Assembly: GCA_951230915.1 (NCBI GenBank)
Contig: OX579635.1
Span: forward strand, 19,778,001 to 19,842,000
Length of the DNA: 64,000 nt
Reading direction: 5' to 3'
DNA from: Antitrichia curtipendula
Lineage: Eukaryota; Streptophyta; Bryopsida; Hypnales; Leucodontaceae
The stretch's first letter is position 1, and each line of letters begins with the position of its first letter. Both the position numbers and the translations under genes were made by a program. A model generated the notes under the pieces. It was given only the letters and a program-made list of their open reading frames with translations. It made no database searches and was not told the DNA's origin. Shown here in pieces: positions 34,344 to 45,561 of this stretch.

Positions 34344-34838
34344 AATAGTGCCTGCAAGCCCTCCATTCATCATCTAGAATATGGACCTCGGAGCACTTAA
34401 AGGTTAAGAGTTAAAATGCACTCAAGCAACTTCCCCCCCAAAAGCTGGATGTAAAAAAAAAAAAATTCCATCGTACAGCACCTCCTTCTAAAATCATCCG
34501 AAGGACACAAAACGTCCTCAGCATCATTTCAGGGTTAACCCAACTCTCTGACAGCAGTAAATTCAGTTTATTCACAGAAAATAAAAATAGTTATGAACAA
34601 AGCCTGAAGCGCTCCGACGTCAAACCTAAATCGAGGAGCTTGCAGCATCAGTAACATTTTACACAAATCAGCTAAGCTTGCCCCAAGTCAACCTACTCCA
34701 AATCACGTACTCACTACCCTTAAGTCATCACTTTCACAGCAGACCAGGGCAAGTGAACAGAAAACCTCCCGAGGGTGTACCAGTATTTCACTGCCTTGTA
34801 TGAAGATGCGGACAGGTGTCGTGGCCCTCTTCTGACGA
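34344..34838 (-). other. 3' flank of the prolidase gene
   Basis: Probable 3' UTR of the minus-strand prolidase gene, with a polyadenylation signal at 34567-34572. An A-tract lies at 34451-34463. Confidence 0.5.
34567..34572 (-). terminator. Polyadenylation signal AATAAA (prolidase gene)
   Basis: The plus strand reads TTTATT, so the minus strand reads AATAAA, about 270 bp after the prolidase stop codon. This is a reasonable 3' UTR length. The assignment is positional only. Confidence 0.45.
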
Positions 34839-36878
34839 TTAATTTGGCCAACTTCTGCCCTTCATGACAGCCTCAACGTCCTCCATTTCACGCGGACAAA
34901 TGGTTAGATTTTCACATCCATTTGAGGTGACCAGGACATCATCTTCCAACCTCACACCACCCGAGTGACGAAACGCTTCCAGTGCCGACTTCACGAAGAA
35001 ATGGCTCCTGCTAGGGTCCTCCAAGGCGGGTACCAAGACGGCCTCAATGAAATAGCATCCAGGTTCAACGGTGATCACCATACCCTCCTCCAGAGTCCGC
35101 ACTGTCCGCAACGAATTCAGGCCTGGAGCACTGATCCGTTCGGTTCCTGCTGGGTAGCCGCCCGTGTCATGAGTGTCAAGTCCCAGGAAGTGACCCAGAC
35201 CATGGGGCATGAAGACAGCTCCCAGTCGATTCTCCATCATTTCTTCCACGTCCCCTTGCAACACACCATTATCCTTCAGAGTCTCAAGGATACAAGACTC
35301 GGCTAGCTTGTGGAGATCCAACCAGCTCACTCCTGGCCTGATTTGGTGCAACAGCAGCTTCATAAGCATGTGGTACAGTATCTCAAATTTGTAACAGAAA
35401 ACACCTCAGGATGCCATAACAAGGTCCCACGGATCATCTTAACCCCCAAGTGCCCAAGCTAAAAAGAGAAAATCCAGTTGGAAGCAATAGTAGATTACAA
35501 TAAATTTCAAAACATATTTATACCCTTCAAAAATGTAAGCTACTAAGGTATGACTCCCTTCTCTATTTATAAATTGTTTACTTCGTAGAAGCTTCCTCAA
35601 TGATTTGTTTCCACGTCCAATATAGATGAGGAAGCGGCATCTCGGCCATTTGTTGTTCATCGTTCCAGAATTAAAGTTGCACTTACCATAATTTGCTCGA
35701 ATTGCAATATAAATTGAACAAAGCAAGATAACCACACCAGAAAGAGATGATTCCGCTGTCTTCCCAGCCCATTCACATGCAATGCACACTCCTCAAAGAT
35801 GTTACAAGAGCAAGCCCAGTTACCTGATTGCACCTATAACAGCTTTCTGCGCCTTGAGAACTGCACCGTAAACAATTTTCTGGTTGTTGGTAAAGGTTCC
35901 ATTTACTGGGAAGGAGCAGGTAATGTCCGAACCATAGAAGTGGTACTCAGCGCCCATATCAAGCAACGCCATATCGCCATCTTCCAGAAGTCTATCATTG
36001 GGTGCAGACGCATGGCCATAATGAAGGACCGAGCTGTTGGATCCCGTGGCACAAATACAAGTGTAAGAGCAATGGCGGCATCCTCCAAAACGATATACAT
36101 GGTGAAGAAATATGGCTTCAAGCTGGTATTCCTTCATGCCTGGCTTGCACTCCTGCATGACTTGGACGTGGGCAGCAGAACTAACCTGGGATCCCAATTA
36201 CAGGTATTATAAGTTCTGCGCAACGACAGTAATTGCAATAAATCAAGACTAGAAAATCACTGAATGAAATGAATTCTACAACTGATTCGAAGACGAACAG
36301 AGTACCTTGCACACGTAGCGCATTAAGTCAATTTCAAGTGGAGATTTGTGCACACGGCATTCGCTGAGCACGGGATGCAACACCTCCTTATCCACGGGAA
36401 AACTCTCGATGCCCTCAAACTGAGCGGGTTGCGAGAAGCTCCCACTGTCGGTGTTCTTGCCATGTAGAAGATACAGCGACCAATCTGGTTCTCGCTGTTT
36501 CGAGGCCAAACCCTCCGCAAGCTCGTCAACGTAGTGCACCTCGTCCACTCCGTATAAAGCTTTGAAAAAGGAAGGAGGTTGAATGTGTCCTAGCCACACG
36601 GCATACTCCTCGTCCAGCCGCGGACAATACAGAGCCGAGGTCTTGGTGTGCAAATCCAACGTGCCAAAGAAGCCAGGCTCCTTCACACCGAACAAGTAGG
36701 CGAAGTAGCTCTCTTGTCTGAACAAGGGAGTATGGTCTGTGTCGTAGCGATTCTGTTCCTCCCCTCCCTGCAGCAGGACCACACCATTCACGTCTCGACC
36801 TAATGATTTGAGCTTGTCGCTCATCCTGGACCACAACTTGTTCCTGTTCACCGCGTGTATCTCCATGCTCACCTCCAT
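34839..36878 (-). CDS. PEPD: Xaa-Pro dipeptidase (prolidase), M24B family
   Basis: Three exons on the minus strand, 36878-36306, 36185-35824 and 35337-34839, join in frame across GT-AG introns of 120 and 486 bp to give 477 residues, close to the human enzyme (493). It hydrolyses X-Pro dipeptides, recycling proline in the cytosol with Mn2+. The N-domain (about 1-170) has VVLLQGG and [13 protein letters not shown]. The pita-bread catalytic domain keeps all five metal ligands: Asp267 and Asp278 ([17 protein letters not shown]), His361 ([10 protein letters not shown]), Glu403 (VITVEPG) and Glu443 (GVRLEDDV), each nine residues before its human counterpart. His246 and His249 lie in [12 protein letters not shown] second ATG at 36866 is possible (MEVSMEIH). 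No damage is seen. Upstream sequence is AT-rich within 100-200 bp, so the promoter is short or diffuse. Confidence 0.95.
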
Positions 36879-38190
36879 TGCTGCCGCACTCTAAGACGCC
36901 CTAAGATGCTGCCTGTCAATCCTCCCCTGCAGTCACTCCCTCCTCAATTTGAAGGCGCTGCAACATTGTTGGGCCTGGCCCCGAAAAAATTATTTGTAGG
37001 GTTAATTATTTGTTGGATTGATTGTCCCTCGACCTCTGCTGCTCGGGTACAACTGCATCTCACTCAAAACTCGACAGATGCCTCTATCTAACGGCCTCTT
37101 CGCTCCTGATTATAACACGAGTGTTGTACTAAAATTCCATCACTAAAAACTCAGTTAAGACCAAACTAAGATTCTTGAAAGATTTCTGAAGAGGGATTCA
37201 GAAGAGGAAATCACGGAAACTACACCCATATAGTCATCTGGTTCCTAAACACTAATAAATTATAGTCTTGTAGAGAAGACTCCAAAGTACTCTAGCATGT
37301 GGACACCATATGAATTAACACTGAATGTTCACCTAAAATCAACCCTAGGTTCTCATCATGTTCAAATAGTATGTTCAAGTGGTAAGTTCAAGTAATGAAC
37401 ATCCTTGTAATGCAACCTAATAGGGAAAAACTTTGAAGGATACCTTTGGTAAGGGTTCCAATGAAGATTACTTCCTCTATCCGCAAGATTGGAATTAGCA
37501 AGTCTACTATTCTTCCACAAAAATTCGTAATCGTAATATGGTTGCACTATATCGGGTAAAATATACTGAGGCAAATGTATTACAATGTATTAAATTGATA
37601 AATGTATTCAGTTGAGAGTGTAAATTGCCAACCAAAACAAAAGGATACTCAACAACTTGTACAATTGGCACCCTATGATCTACTAATATTCCAATTAGAT
37701 GTCTCCCAACATACAATAGAATATATTGGGACTCATTAAGCTTATTGTATTCCTGCTAAAGCTTAACTTTTATAGCTACCTTAGTCCTATGGTTCTGTAA
37801 CTTAAATCCATTAACGCCCAGATAATTGAATTAACAAGGAGTAACTTCAATTCCAACACTCCTGAGCACCACCGCTTAGTTAAGCGCCAGTAGTACATAC
37901 TTGATTATAGTCTAAGTGGCTGTGCTCACATGATTATTCTCATTCCTTCTGCATTCATATCCTACGATCTCATCCCCACTGAAGGTCGAAATATTATTCT
38001 CAATTTTAATGTTAACTTTCTCAATGTTACTATTCTCAATTTTAATGTCGTTGTTCAGAAGGTAGTACTTTTGATTAGTTCTGACCTAAACCCTAAACCC
38101 TTCCAACTCAACAACGTTAACTTCTAGATAAATAGTAGCACTTGAGCAACTTCTCATAGAAACAGAACAATTCAATGCGAATGATCACAT
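36879..38190. other. Upstream flank of prolidase and spacer, no gene supported
   Basis: 36879-37100 is the likely promoter. The rest is AT-rich. Minus-strand frames at 37362-37574 and 37507-37716 overlap each other and are not recognised. A short internal duplication of 'aattttaatgt..ctttctcaatgttactattctcaattttaatgt' lies near 38000-38050. A telomere-like 'ctaaaccctaaaccc' (about 38087-38101) is a telo-box-sized word, not an array. Confidence 0.5.
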
Positions 38191-38193
38191 TAC

Positions 38194-38314
38194 CCGTGGA
38201 GCAACAATTTGCTGCTGGCCAAATTGAGTCTCTTCTGCAAGCTCGTCCCGGACCACGTTGTCCAATGAAACAATCAAACGCATCGATCGGCTCCAATCTT
38301 TACCATCACCAAAA
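38194..38314 (-). CDS. Orphan coding-like exon, gene not identified
   Basis: The minus strand reads an acceptor 'tgacattttag', then 121 bp open in only one frame, then a donor 'CGG|gtaatg'. The translation FGDGKDWSRSMRLIVSLD then NVVRDELAEETQFGQQ, ending QQIVAPR, is strikingly protein-like compared with the AT-rich surroundings. An internal ATG (MRLIVSLD) could also make it a first coding exon. I could not name the family, and found no convincing partner exon within about 700 bp on either side. It may belong to a gene with small, widely spaced exons or be a captured or decayed exon. Confidence 0.4.
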
Positions 38315-38319
38315 CTAAA

Positions 38320-40035
38320 ATGTCACAAATGTAGAGCATTAGACATAATAGTAAAATCCACATCAAAGCTTAAACGATTTCTAAGAGTCTGATTATACTA
38401 AAGACTGAAAGGCATCGTAAACCTAAATCCAACGGATTCTAAGTCAACATTGACAAATTCCTACAACATATAAACATGGTGACAAATTCCATACTAAGGC
38501 CAACCCACAGTACAAGAACCCCAACCAAATCGATTAGACACGATTAGATCGATGTGTGCAAAAGTAATCACCAGAAACAGGAGCGCATGACCCTCCATCA
38601 AAAGAGCGCTTTGCATTAGGGTTCACATGTAGTTGCAGTCAACCTTATAACTGTTCGACATCAATTCACAGCTGATAACCTATTGTCCAAAGAATTTTCT
38701 AGCATCGCTATTGCACAATTCGATGCAGAGAAATGCCAAAATATCAAGAAGGAGGTACACAAGTGAGCATCATTTGGGAGCAAGGATGAACTACTCCTGC
38801 TGTGGAGCAAACGCAAAGGGAACTGAAGAAGATGGCTGTGAAATGAACTAACGTGAACCGAGCAAACATTGTTACAGTATTATCGTCCGGCTTTGGATGG
38901 AAAAAATGTGAGCACTTTACATTCATTCTTTCGCAATGAAATGTCCCTGTCTAAAATAAAATGGAGTAGAGAATTTTTTAGGTCATTTATTTTGACTGAA
39001 AATTGATCTACCCCAGAGTGATGAATCTCTCTTCATCCATGTGCCTGGATGCTACATGAAAATATGGATGGCAAGTCATTTATTCATCCAAAGTAATGTA
39101 CATTCACACAAGAAGAGCAATATTGTCCCAATATTTTACAACAATTTAGCAATTTCATCCATTAACAACAGGGAGTTCCTTGCTTTTTCACTGAAGTAAG
39201 TAAAAAGCAAACATCTTGTGGTTGTAATTTTGGTAAGGGAAGAATTCAATCTTCACTTTACAAATCCAACCGTACAATTCAATGCATTTGTGAGCTAGCA
39301 TGGTTTGGTAAATTAGTGGGGCCCACAGCATGGTATTTTGGAATATTATAATGAGATTCATTGTCAGTAGTGGATGATATTAGCTAGTTCTAAATAATTA
39401 GGGTTTATATTTTTGGCTTCTGCCTTTGGATCAATAGTCCAAAACAAAATGTGGTTACAATGTGGATATAAGATGTATCCACATTGTATGTAAAAGCTTA
39501 GAATTGAAAATCCTAAAAAATCTTACTTGTGCTATCAACTTGAATGAGAAAAGTTGGATATGTCCATAGTACTAATTTGTAGCGAAATTTTCTAAAGTAT
39601 ATTTAGTAAAATTTCAAATTATTGTTCAAAATTTGAACTATAGATGTCTTTATACCTTCAAAATAGACTATGACTATGAGAAAAAAATGAAGTCAATCAG
39701 ACTTGTAGATAGTCATGAATGTCTCCAAGGTCTTTCATCTTTGAAAATAAAGGAGCACCCTTCAAATTTGCCCAACTATTTGTTTGGTTCCCCACACTAG
39801 TTTCCACATACCTCTTCTATAACCCTGCTCAACTTTCTTTTATGTATAAGGTGACTAAAATGTACATTTTCAAATCAGATGACACCATTGGATTTCTCTC
39901 TTGATTTGAAATACCTTTCATTTTGAATTCAACAACAGGCATTGTAAGCAAATTGTATAAATTTTCAATACAAAATACATTGAGAACACATTCTAGCTTC
40001 TTCAGCTTAAGCTGTTAAAAAAAAGGAAACATTAC
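38320..40035. other. Spacer, no gene supported
   Basis: 38320-38960 is somewhat less AT-rich and could hold further exons of the unidentified minus-strand gene, but no frame with clean splice borders was found. 38960-40035 is AT-rich with no features. Confidence 0.45.
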
Positions 40036-40039
40036 AAAA

Positions 40040-41145
40040 CATTCCATTGAATTTTTTATTTAGTTTAATCCCTAAAGTCCCATTATTCCCTCAAGGGACA
40101 AAATGGATTTGGGGCAGGCTCCCATAGTCTTAATATTTGTCGTAATTTTTTGAATTTCTTAGGTGAAGCTAGATAAACACATTAGCTTTCCAAAAATATA
40201 ATTGTTATTTTAATCGGAGCTTGGGGACAAAAGTTATGGCACAAAAATTCCTTCTTTTAGTTTGGTTGGCAAAAAAAAAACTTCAAAAAACTTCAAGTAA
40301 AAAATTTTAAAAATTTGTTTTGTATAGATTATATTTGTGTATAGAAAGCTTTGATTTATTCTATTTGGATTTGTTATGTGAAAGTTATGGACAATCTTGT
40401 TTTTTGGACAATCAAAGCATCTTCTAGAAAAAATAACTTGTAGGATTCATTTCTAACCTCAATTTTCACAATTTAAAAAAAAAAAATTCACAAGGTTAAG
40501 ATCTCTTGCTAGAACAATCTCACCTTTGAGATTTGTGTACTTCAACTCCATCTTAGAGTTATTAACAATTTAGATTTTCCTTCAATCTTGAACCTACTTC
40601 TCCTTAAATGGAGATTTTCATTAAAATGGCAGTAATCTTGCCATTTTTAGATTGCTTGGTTTGAACTGTGAAAGTGAAATCTAGGACAAGTATAGATTTC
40701 AAAAATTTAGGATATATATAGATTTCAGACTGTGTAGTTTGAACTATGAAAGTGACATCTAGGACAAATGTAGATTTCAAACCGCGCGGTCTAAACTGTA
40801 AAAAACTGCCAGAGTAGTGGAAGACCTCTATTTTGATGAAATTGTTCATTTAACAATTTTTTAATGAGTGAAAACTAAGTGTGTGTTTTTTGAATCTTTT
40901 TTATGGACTCTCAACTCAATTATATATCATATAAAATTCAAAGTTCAAAATCAATAAAGCAAAAACTAGAAGTTATGAAGGTTCAAAGCCAAAAAATGTA
41001 TTCAAGTAAGGGGCAAAAAACTTCTTTCCTTCACTTTAAATGCAAATATCTTGCAATTTACACGGTCAAAATTTGTGAAATTTCTTCCACACATTTTTAT
41101 ACTAGCTACACAAGATCCTACGGTTAGATATGCAAAAAACACATT
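40040..41145 (+). repeat. Dispersed repeat family A, longest copy
   Basis: It runs from 'ccctaaagtcccattattccctcaaggg' through 'aatcggagcttggggacaaaagttatggcac', 'gtatagattatatttgtgtatagaaagctt', 'gtgaaagttatggacaatcttgttt', 'acttcaactccatcttagagttattaacaattt', 'ccttcaatcttgaacctacttctcc' and 'gcaaatatcttgcaatttac' to 'caagatcctacggttagatatg'. Relative to 12730-13650 it has an extra inner segment (about 40610-40850) containing a ~60-100-bp duplication with 'gaaagtgacatctaggacaa.t.tagatttca'. Noncoding. Confidence 0.7.
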
Positions 41146-44100
41146 TAAAATTGTATTGTTTATGTAAGTTGGATTTTTAAAAATATTTAAAATTAATTTG
41201 TAGCATTAAAGACATTCGTGAAAGTGCATACATGTGTCTAGATTTTCTTTAGCAAAACATCATCTTAAGCCCTAAAGTTCAAAGGCCTCTTTTCCATCAA
41301 AAAACACTCAAAACTATCATTCCTATGTGTGAAAATCCAACTTACATTATTTTTTGTGTTTTTCATCCATATTACTTCTTCAAAAAATATTTTTAAATTT
41401 AAATGACAAAGTACTATTTCTCATTTTTAGTTGTTTTTGGTAAAAAAATATTTAGATTATTATAATATATATTATAATAGTACACTTTAAAAAATCACAA
41501 AAATTTGTTTTTTCTATCCAAAAATTTGAAAAAAAAAACTATTAGAAAAAAAAATTAGCACTTTAAAACATCAAGATTTTATCAATCAATTATATACATG
41601 CTACATTTAGTTTTATAATATTCTATAATAATTTGTTTTATTTCAAATCATTGCCAAAGGTCTACTAGGTGAAAAAAATAAAATAACAAGTTGAAAAATG
41701 TTTACAATTATCTTCATTGCTACTTGTACCTTATTAAAAATAATTAAATTAAAGGTAATTGGATTGTCCTTGTTCAATTTTCCAATTTTTTTCACTTTGG
41801 GCATCAAAAATCTTAACATTGACAATTTTGTACAAAGTTATAGAGTATTTTTCACTTCACTTGATAAATATTAAATATTTTGTATAATAAAAATTCAAAT
41901 TTAGAAACTTGAATATAATATAAGGTTAAGTTTAGCTCAAAATCATATTTGATTATATCACTATGGAACTAGTCTTTAAAGCTTTAAGGCCACTCCAATT
42001 GTATATAAATCTATAAATATAAAAAATATCTAGGACTTGTATTGCAAAGCCTATATATTAAATTATATTGAGGCATTATAAGGAATTTGAGGCCTCTAGA
42101 AGACTATTTTATGGTTGTTCCCTTTGCTCTGAACCAATCAAAATATTAAATAATAATTATTATTATATTTTAATATTTTAAAACAATAATATTTTAAAAA
42201 TTAATTAAATAATATTATTTGACATGGGAGTCTCCTAACCACGTTAGAGCATTGATGTGGCAATGTTCCTAGTTCTCTACAGTTCAAGAATTCGTCGTCT
42301 TCTAAGAGTCTCAAAAAAATGTAATTAATGGATTTATTCTAGCTCATCTGTAAAAACTATAAATAGATTATTTATTGCTTCGAAATAGAGAATCATCTTC
42401 AAATATAACTTATTTGCAATATTATCTATCTAAAAAAAATTAGGGTCATAAATATGATGAAATACTTAAGCTCTTCCAACATTTTGAAACATAACAAAAT
42501 AAAATTTCAAATTTCAAAAACTATAGATAAATATTGGTTAAAAGAAAGTTTAATCCAATTGTATAGATATGATGTATAGATCATATCATGCAATTTGTGA
42601 TTGAAAGTCATCAACACGTCATCAACACATCATCAACATATTATTCTTCCTAAGTTGCATTTCACAATACAAATACATAAAATTAGAAATTTGGAATACC
42701 TTAATCCTAAATGCCTCATGGTAAAAAAAATCATACAAAATATAATAATGAATAGATTGTGAAAATTTAGGAATTAAAAAAAAAATTCTCAACTACCATA
42801 CACATCCTTTGGCACCTTCAATGACTATAATGTGGTATTGTTATATAAACAATAAAGAGGCAAATCTTTTTACTATATAGAACCCTATTCAAATATTATT
42901 TATATGATCACTAGATATATTGTTTTGTTTTTTATAAAAATAGAAAGCATGTACACACCATCCTACAATTCAATTGCATTTATCCATTTGTAATAACATG
43001 ACATTATTGGACCTAATTTTTGTGTACTTGCAGCACACACTAGAAAACATACCACAATATTTTCTACTTCCCTAATAATATCCATTTGTAACTACATTTA
43101 TGGATAAATTGCATATATGAATTTATTTGGATTCATATGCACATTTTTGTGTATGGAAAAGCATATATTGTAGAAGGTCTTGACATCATCATCATGGAGG
43201 AAAAATTTGGGAAATTGATTGCATTTTAAAGAGTAGAGAGCCCAAAATATAGGTCATGTATATAGTTTTCTTTCATTATCACTCACTCATGGAGTATTTG
43301 ATTTTTCAAATGATCATAATGCTATAAAATTTATTTATAAATTTCTTTTGTCAAATCATTATGGTTCTTTGTATTTGAACAAAAATTATGGTTCTAATGC
43401 AACATTTCAAGAACTACATGGTTTTTCATGTGTGAAACAATTCAATCTACAACACAAAAACATGAAGACCTCTAAGAATTAAGGACCAAAAAGTTCAAAT
43501 TTTGAGCAATGAATGAATGCAAACAAGTCCAATGCACAATGATAGAAACTTGTTAATTTCATCCATCCAAATGCTTGTTGATTCATCTACTAGGTCTTTA
43601 ATATTTACAAGATACAAATTTTCAAAAAAAATTGTTACAAATTTTCAAAAAAAATTGTTACAAATTTTTCAAAGCTTAAAGAACACATTGAGTACGTTCC
43701 ACCTTAACAACTAACTTTTGTAGTTTTAAAAATGGACCTTCAAAAAAGGACTTCAAAATATAAGTGACATGAGAAATTTATTTGTATTATAGTAATTAGA
43801 AGTTAACATTCTAAACTCCAAGGAAGAAAATTCTTATAAAATATTTTTATTAATAACTCAATCCACAATCAATATAGAATACATTTTTTATTTTTTATTT
43901 ATTGATAAATATTGAGTATTGCAATAGTAGGTTCAACTATACAGATGTGATCTATGGATCAAAGTTTACAAATTTTGTTTGAAAGTCATCATTATATTAT
44001 TTTTTTGAAGTTGCTCTGCTTCAATCCCGAAATAAATCCGAGGTTTCCTAGAAATGGCTAGATTAGCACATGAGTAGCTCTTATTTTCAAAGGATTGTAT

Positions 44101-44320
44101 AATTATTGTAGCTTCTACTAAACTCCATTAGGTGTAAAAGACTCGAAGTCAATAGTGAAACAAGGTAGATTGAAAATAGCGGCAAAATTGACAAATTTTT
44201 GTCCTAGTGATATTAATTTTGATCATTCTCCGAGCAACATTGGTGCAGTGATGTCCATTGACATCCTCTATAGTCAATTCCAACAATGTACTGTGATTCA
44301 AGTCTAGAAAATTCTCAACA
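41146..44320. other. Deeply AT-rich spacer
   Basis: No gene is supported. Noted content: a fragment like reverse-oriented family A at 41270-41345; AT-only stretches near 41450-41600 and 42150-42220; an 11-bp 'catcaacacgt' type triplet repeat near 42605-42640; a perfect ~24-bp duplication containing 'ttttcaaaaaaaattgttacaa' at 43618-43668; and a direct similarity between about 42530-42620 and 43910-44000 sharing 'tatagat.tgat.tatagatca' and 'tttg.ttgaaagtcatca'. Confidence 0.5.
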
Positions 44321-44324
44321 AAAG

Positions 44325-44470
44325 TTTTGTTAGCGATAGTTTTTGTTATTTTGTATAGTTGTGGGTTGAATTCTTCACCTTTAGTTGGTTAGAGGTTGCG
44401 TTTCAATTCCCTTTGTAGGGATCAAATTGCTATATAGTCTCTATGGAGCATGGTATCTGAGGAATTTCTT
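44325..44470 (+). mobile_element. LTR retrotransposon 5' end remnant (LTR end plus PBS)
   Basis: The sequence '..tctctatggagca' ends at 44450 and is followed directly by TGGTATCTGAGG (44451-44462), which matches at 10 of 12 positions the initiator-tRNA-Met complement (TGGTATCAGAGC) used as primer-binding site by Copia elements. No gag or pol was recognised downstream, so it is a truncated remnant. The LTR start was not found. Confidence 0.35.
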
Positions 44471-44946
44471 GCTTCAAGGTGTTTTAAACTAGCTTCAGTT
44501 GTTGTCCATCAAGTTGTGGAGAACTAATTTTGAATTTAATTTGGGGCAAGTATATTTGGAACCCCTAGATTTATTCCCGGACAGAGGAAATATTGTATTA
44601 TACATCTTCAATTCATCATTTTAAAGTACATCTCAAAATACATTAATGCCTTTGTCATTATTGTTTCAAAAAAATTCATTACATTTTTTTAAATCCCCTC
44701 AAAGATTTTTTTCATTTTCACTATAATGTCAAGTAACCTTTTAGATCAAATTTATATATTTCAAACTTCAATTTGTATAGAAATCTATCAATAAAGCATC
44801 TAATTTCAACCACTTGTCTATTTGTAGGAATCAATTTAAATTTAAATATTCTAGCATTTAAATAAAAATGTTGTTGAATAGTTTGTATGTAAAAATTGAA
44901 AATCATTATATTTATACAAGCAAGTTTATTTTTTATTTTTTATTAA

Positions 44947-45561
44947 TTAGTATTTTTGGTGATTACTCAATACATAGGAAGTATTTACTACTTCGTTCAT
45001 TTGATCTGAACTAAATTTGCCTTGTAAATATCTTTTCTTGTTTTCTTGAAATGTCATTTCTTTTCTAGTCTTCTTCAAAGAAGATTTATTTGATCCTTCA
45101 ACCACTTGAATCATTGTACTCATATCAATTGTACTAACATTTTGATTTGAATCTGAATATGGCTTCAATCGCTTAATGTTGTTTTCTTCAAATGTAGTTT
45201 CTTGTCTTGGCCTTTTCATTGATAAGTTGGTCAATGATTCAATCATTTGATTTTTAGCATTGAATTCAAGTTTTTTGTAAGTTTTACTAACCTTTCTTTC
45301 TTCACTTTGGTAATAAAGATAGACTACATCACCATGAGAGATGTGAAGTGATCGTAATCTAATTTTTTCATCAATCATGAAAAAACGAAAATCATTACCT
45401 TTTGTATATAGTAAGACTTCATGACTAGTAGATAGATATTGTTCATCTATTGGAATACCAATCTGAATAGCAATAGCTTCTTTTAATTGGCCAATAGTTG
45501 CATATCTTTTTATGGCTACTAATTCCATTCCATCTCGACTTCTCAATCTTAAGATCATCAT
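44947..45561 (-). CDS. Stand-alone NPL4 N-terminal-like protein with duplicated basic tail
   Basis: From an ATG at 45561 (MMILRLRSRDG) the ORF gives 204 residues; the frame opens earlier only at a TTG. Residues 1-91 resemble the ubiquitin-like N-domain of plant NPL4, the p97/CDC48 cofactor (RLRSRDGMELV, GQLKEAI, LSTSHEVLL, SLHISHGDVVYLYY). In full NPL4 this domain precedes the zinc-finger and MPN-like domains, about 400 residues; both are absent here and not found downstream. Residues 106-179 contain a tandem duplication: MIESLTNLSMKRPRQETTFE and following, then TMIQVV, KKTRKEMTFQENKKRYL. Both units carry basic clusters that could be nuclear signals. The ORF is very AT-rich and lies among family A repeats. 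It may be a young, diverged paralogue or an intact-looking pseudogene. Confidence 0.55.
   Translation of the reverse strand: MMILRLRSRDGMELVAIKRYATIGQLKEAIAIQIGIPIDEQYLSTSHEVLLYTKGNDFRFFMIDEKIRLRSLHISHGDVVYLYYQSEERKVSKTYKKLEFNAKNQMIESLTNLSMKRPRQETTFEENNIKRLKPYSDSNQNVSTIDMSTMIQVVEGSNKSSLKKTRKEMTFQENKKRYLQGKFSSDQMNEVVNTSYVLSNHQKY

Noticed and set aside
34839..36878. Possible pseudogenisation of prolidase because the raw frames end between conserved blocks
   Set aside because: The breaks coincide with GT-AG introns in matching phases, and the spliced product keeps all five metal ligands.
37362..37716. Minus-strand frames that superficially suggested a retrotransposon pol piece
   Set aside because: I could not match any reverse transcriptase, integrase or RNase H motif, and the two frames overlap each other.
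38087..38101. Telomere-like 'ctaaaccctaaaccc'
   Set aside because: Only about two units, so not an interstitial telomere array. At most a telo-box word, with no nearby start to regulate.
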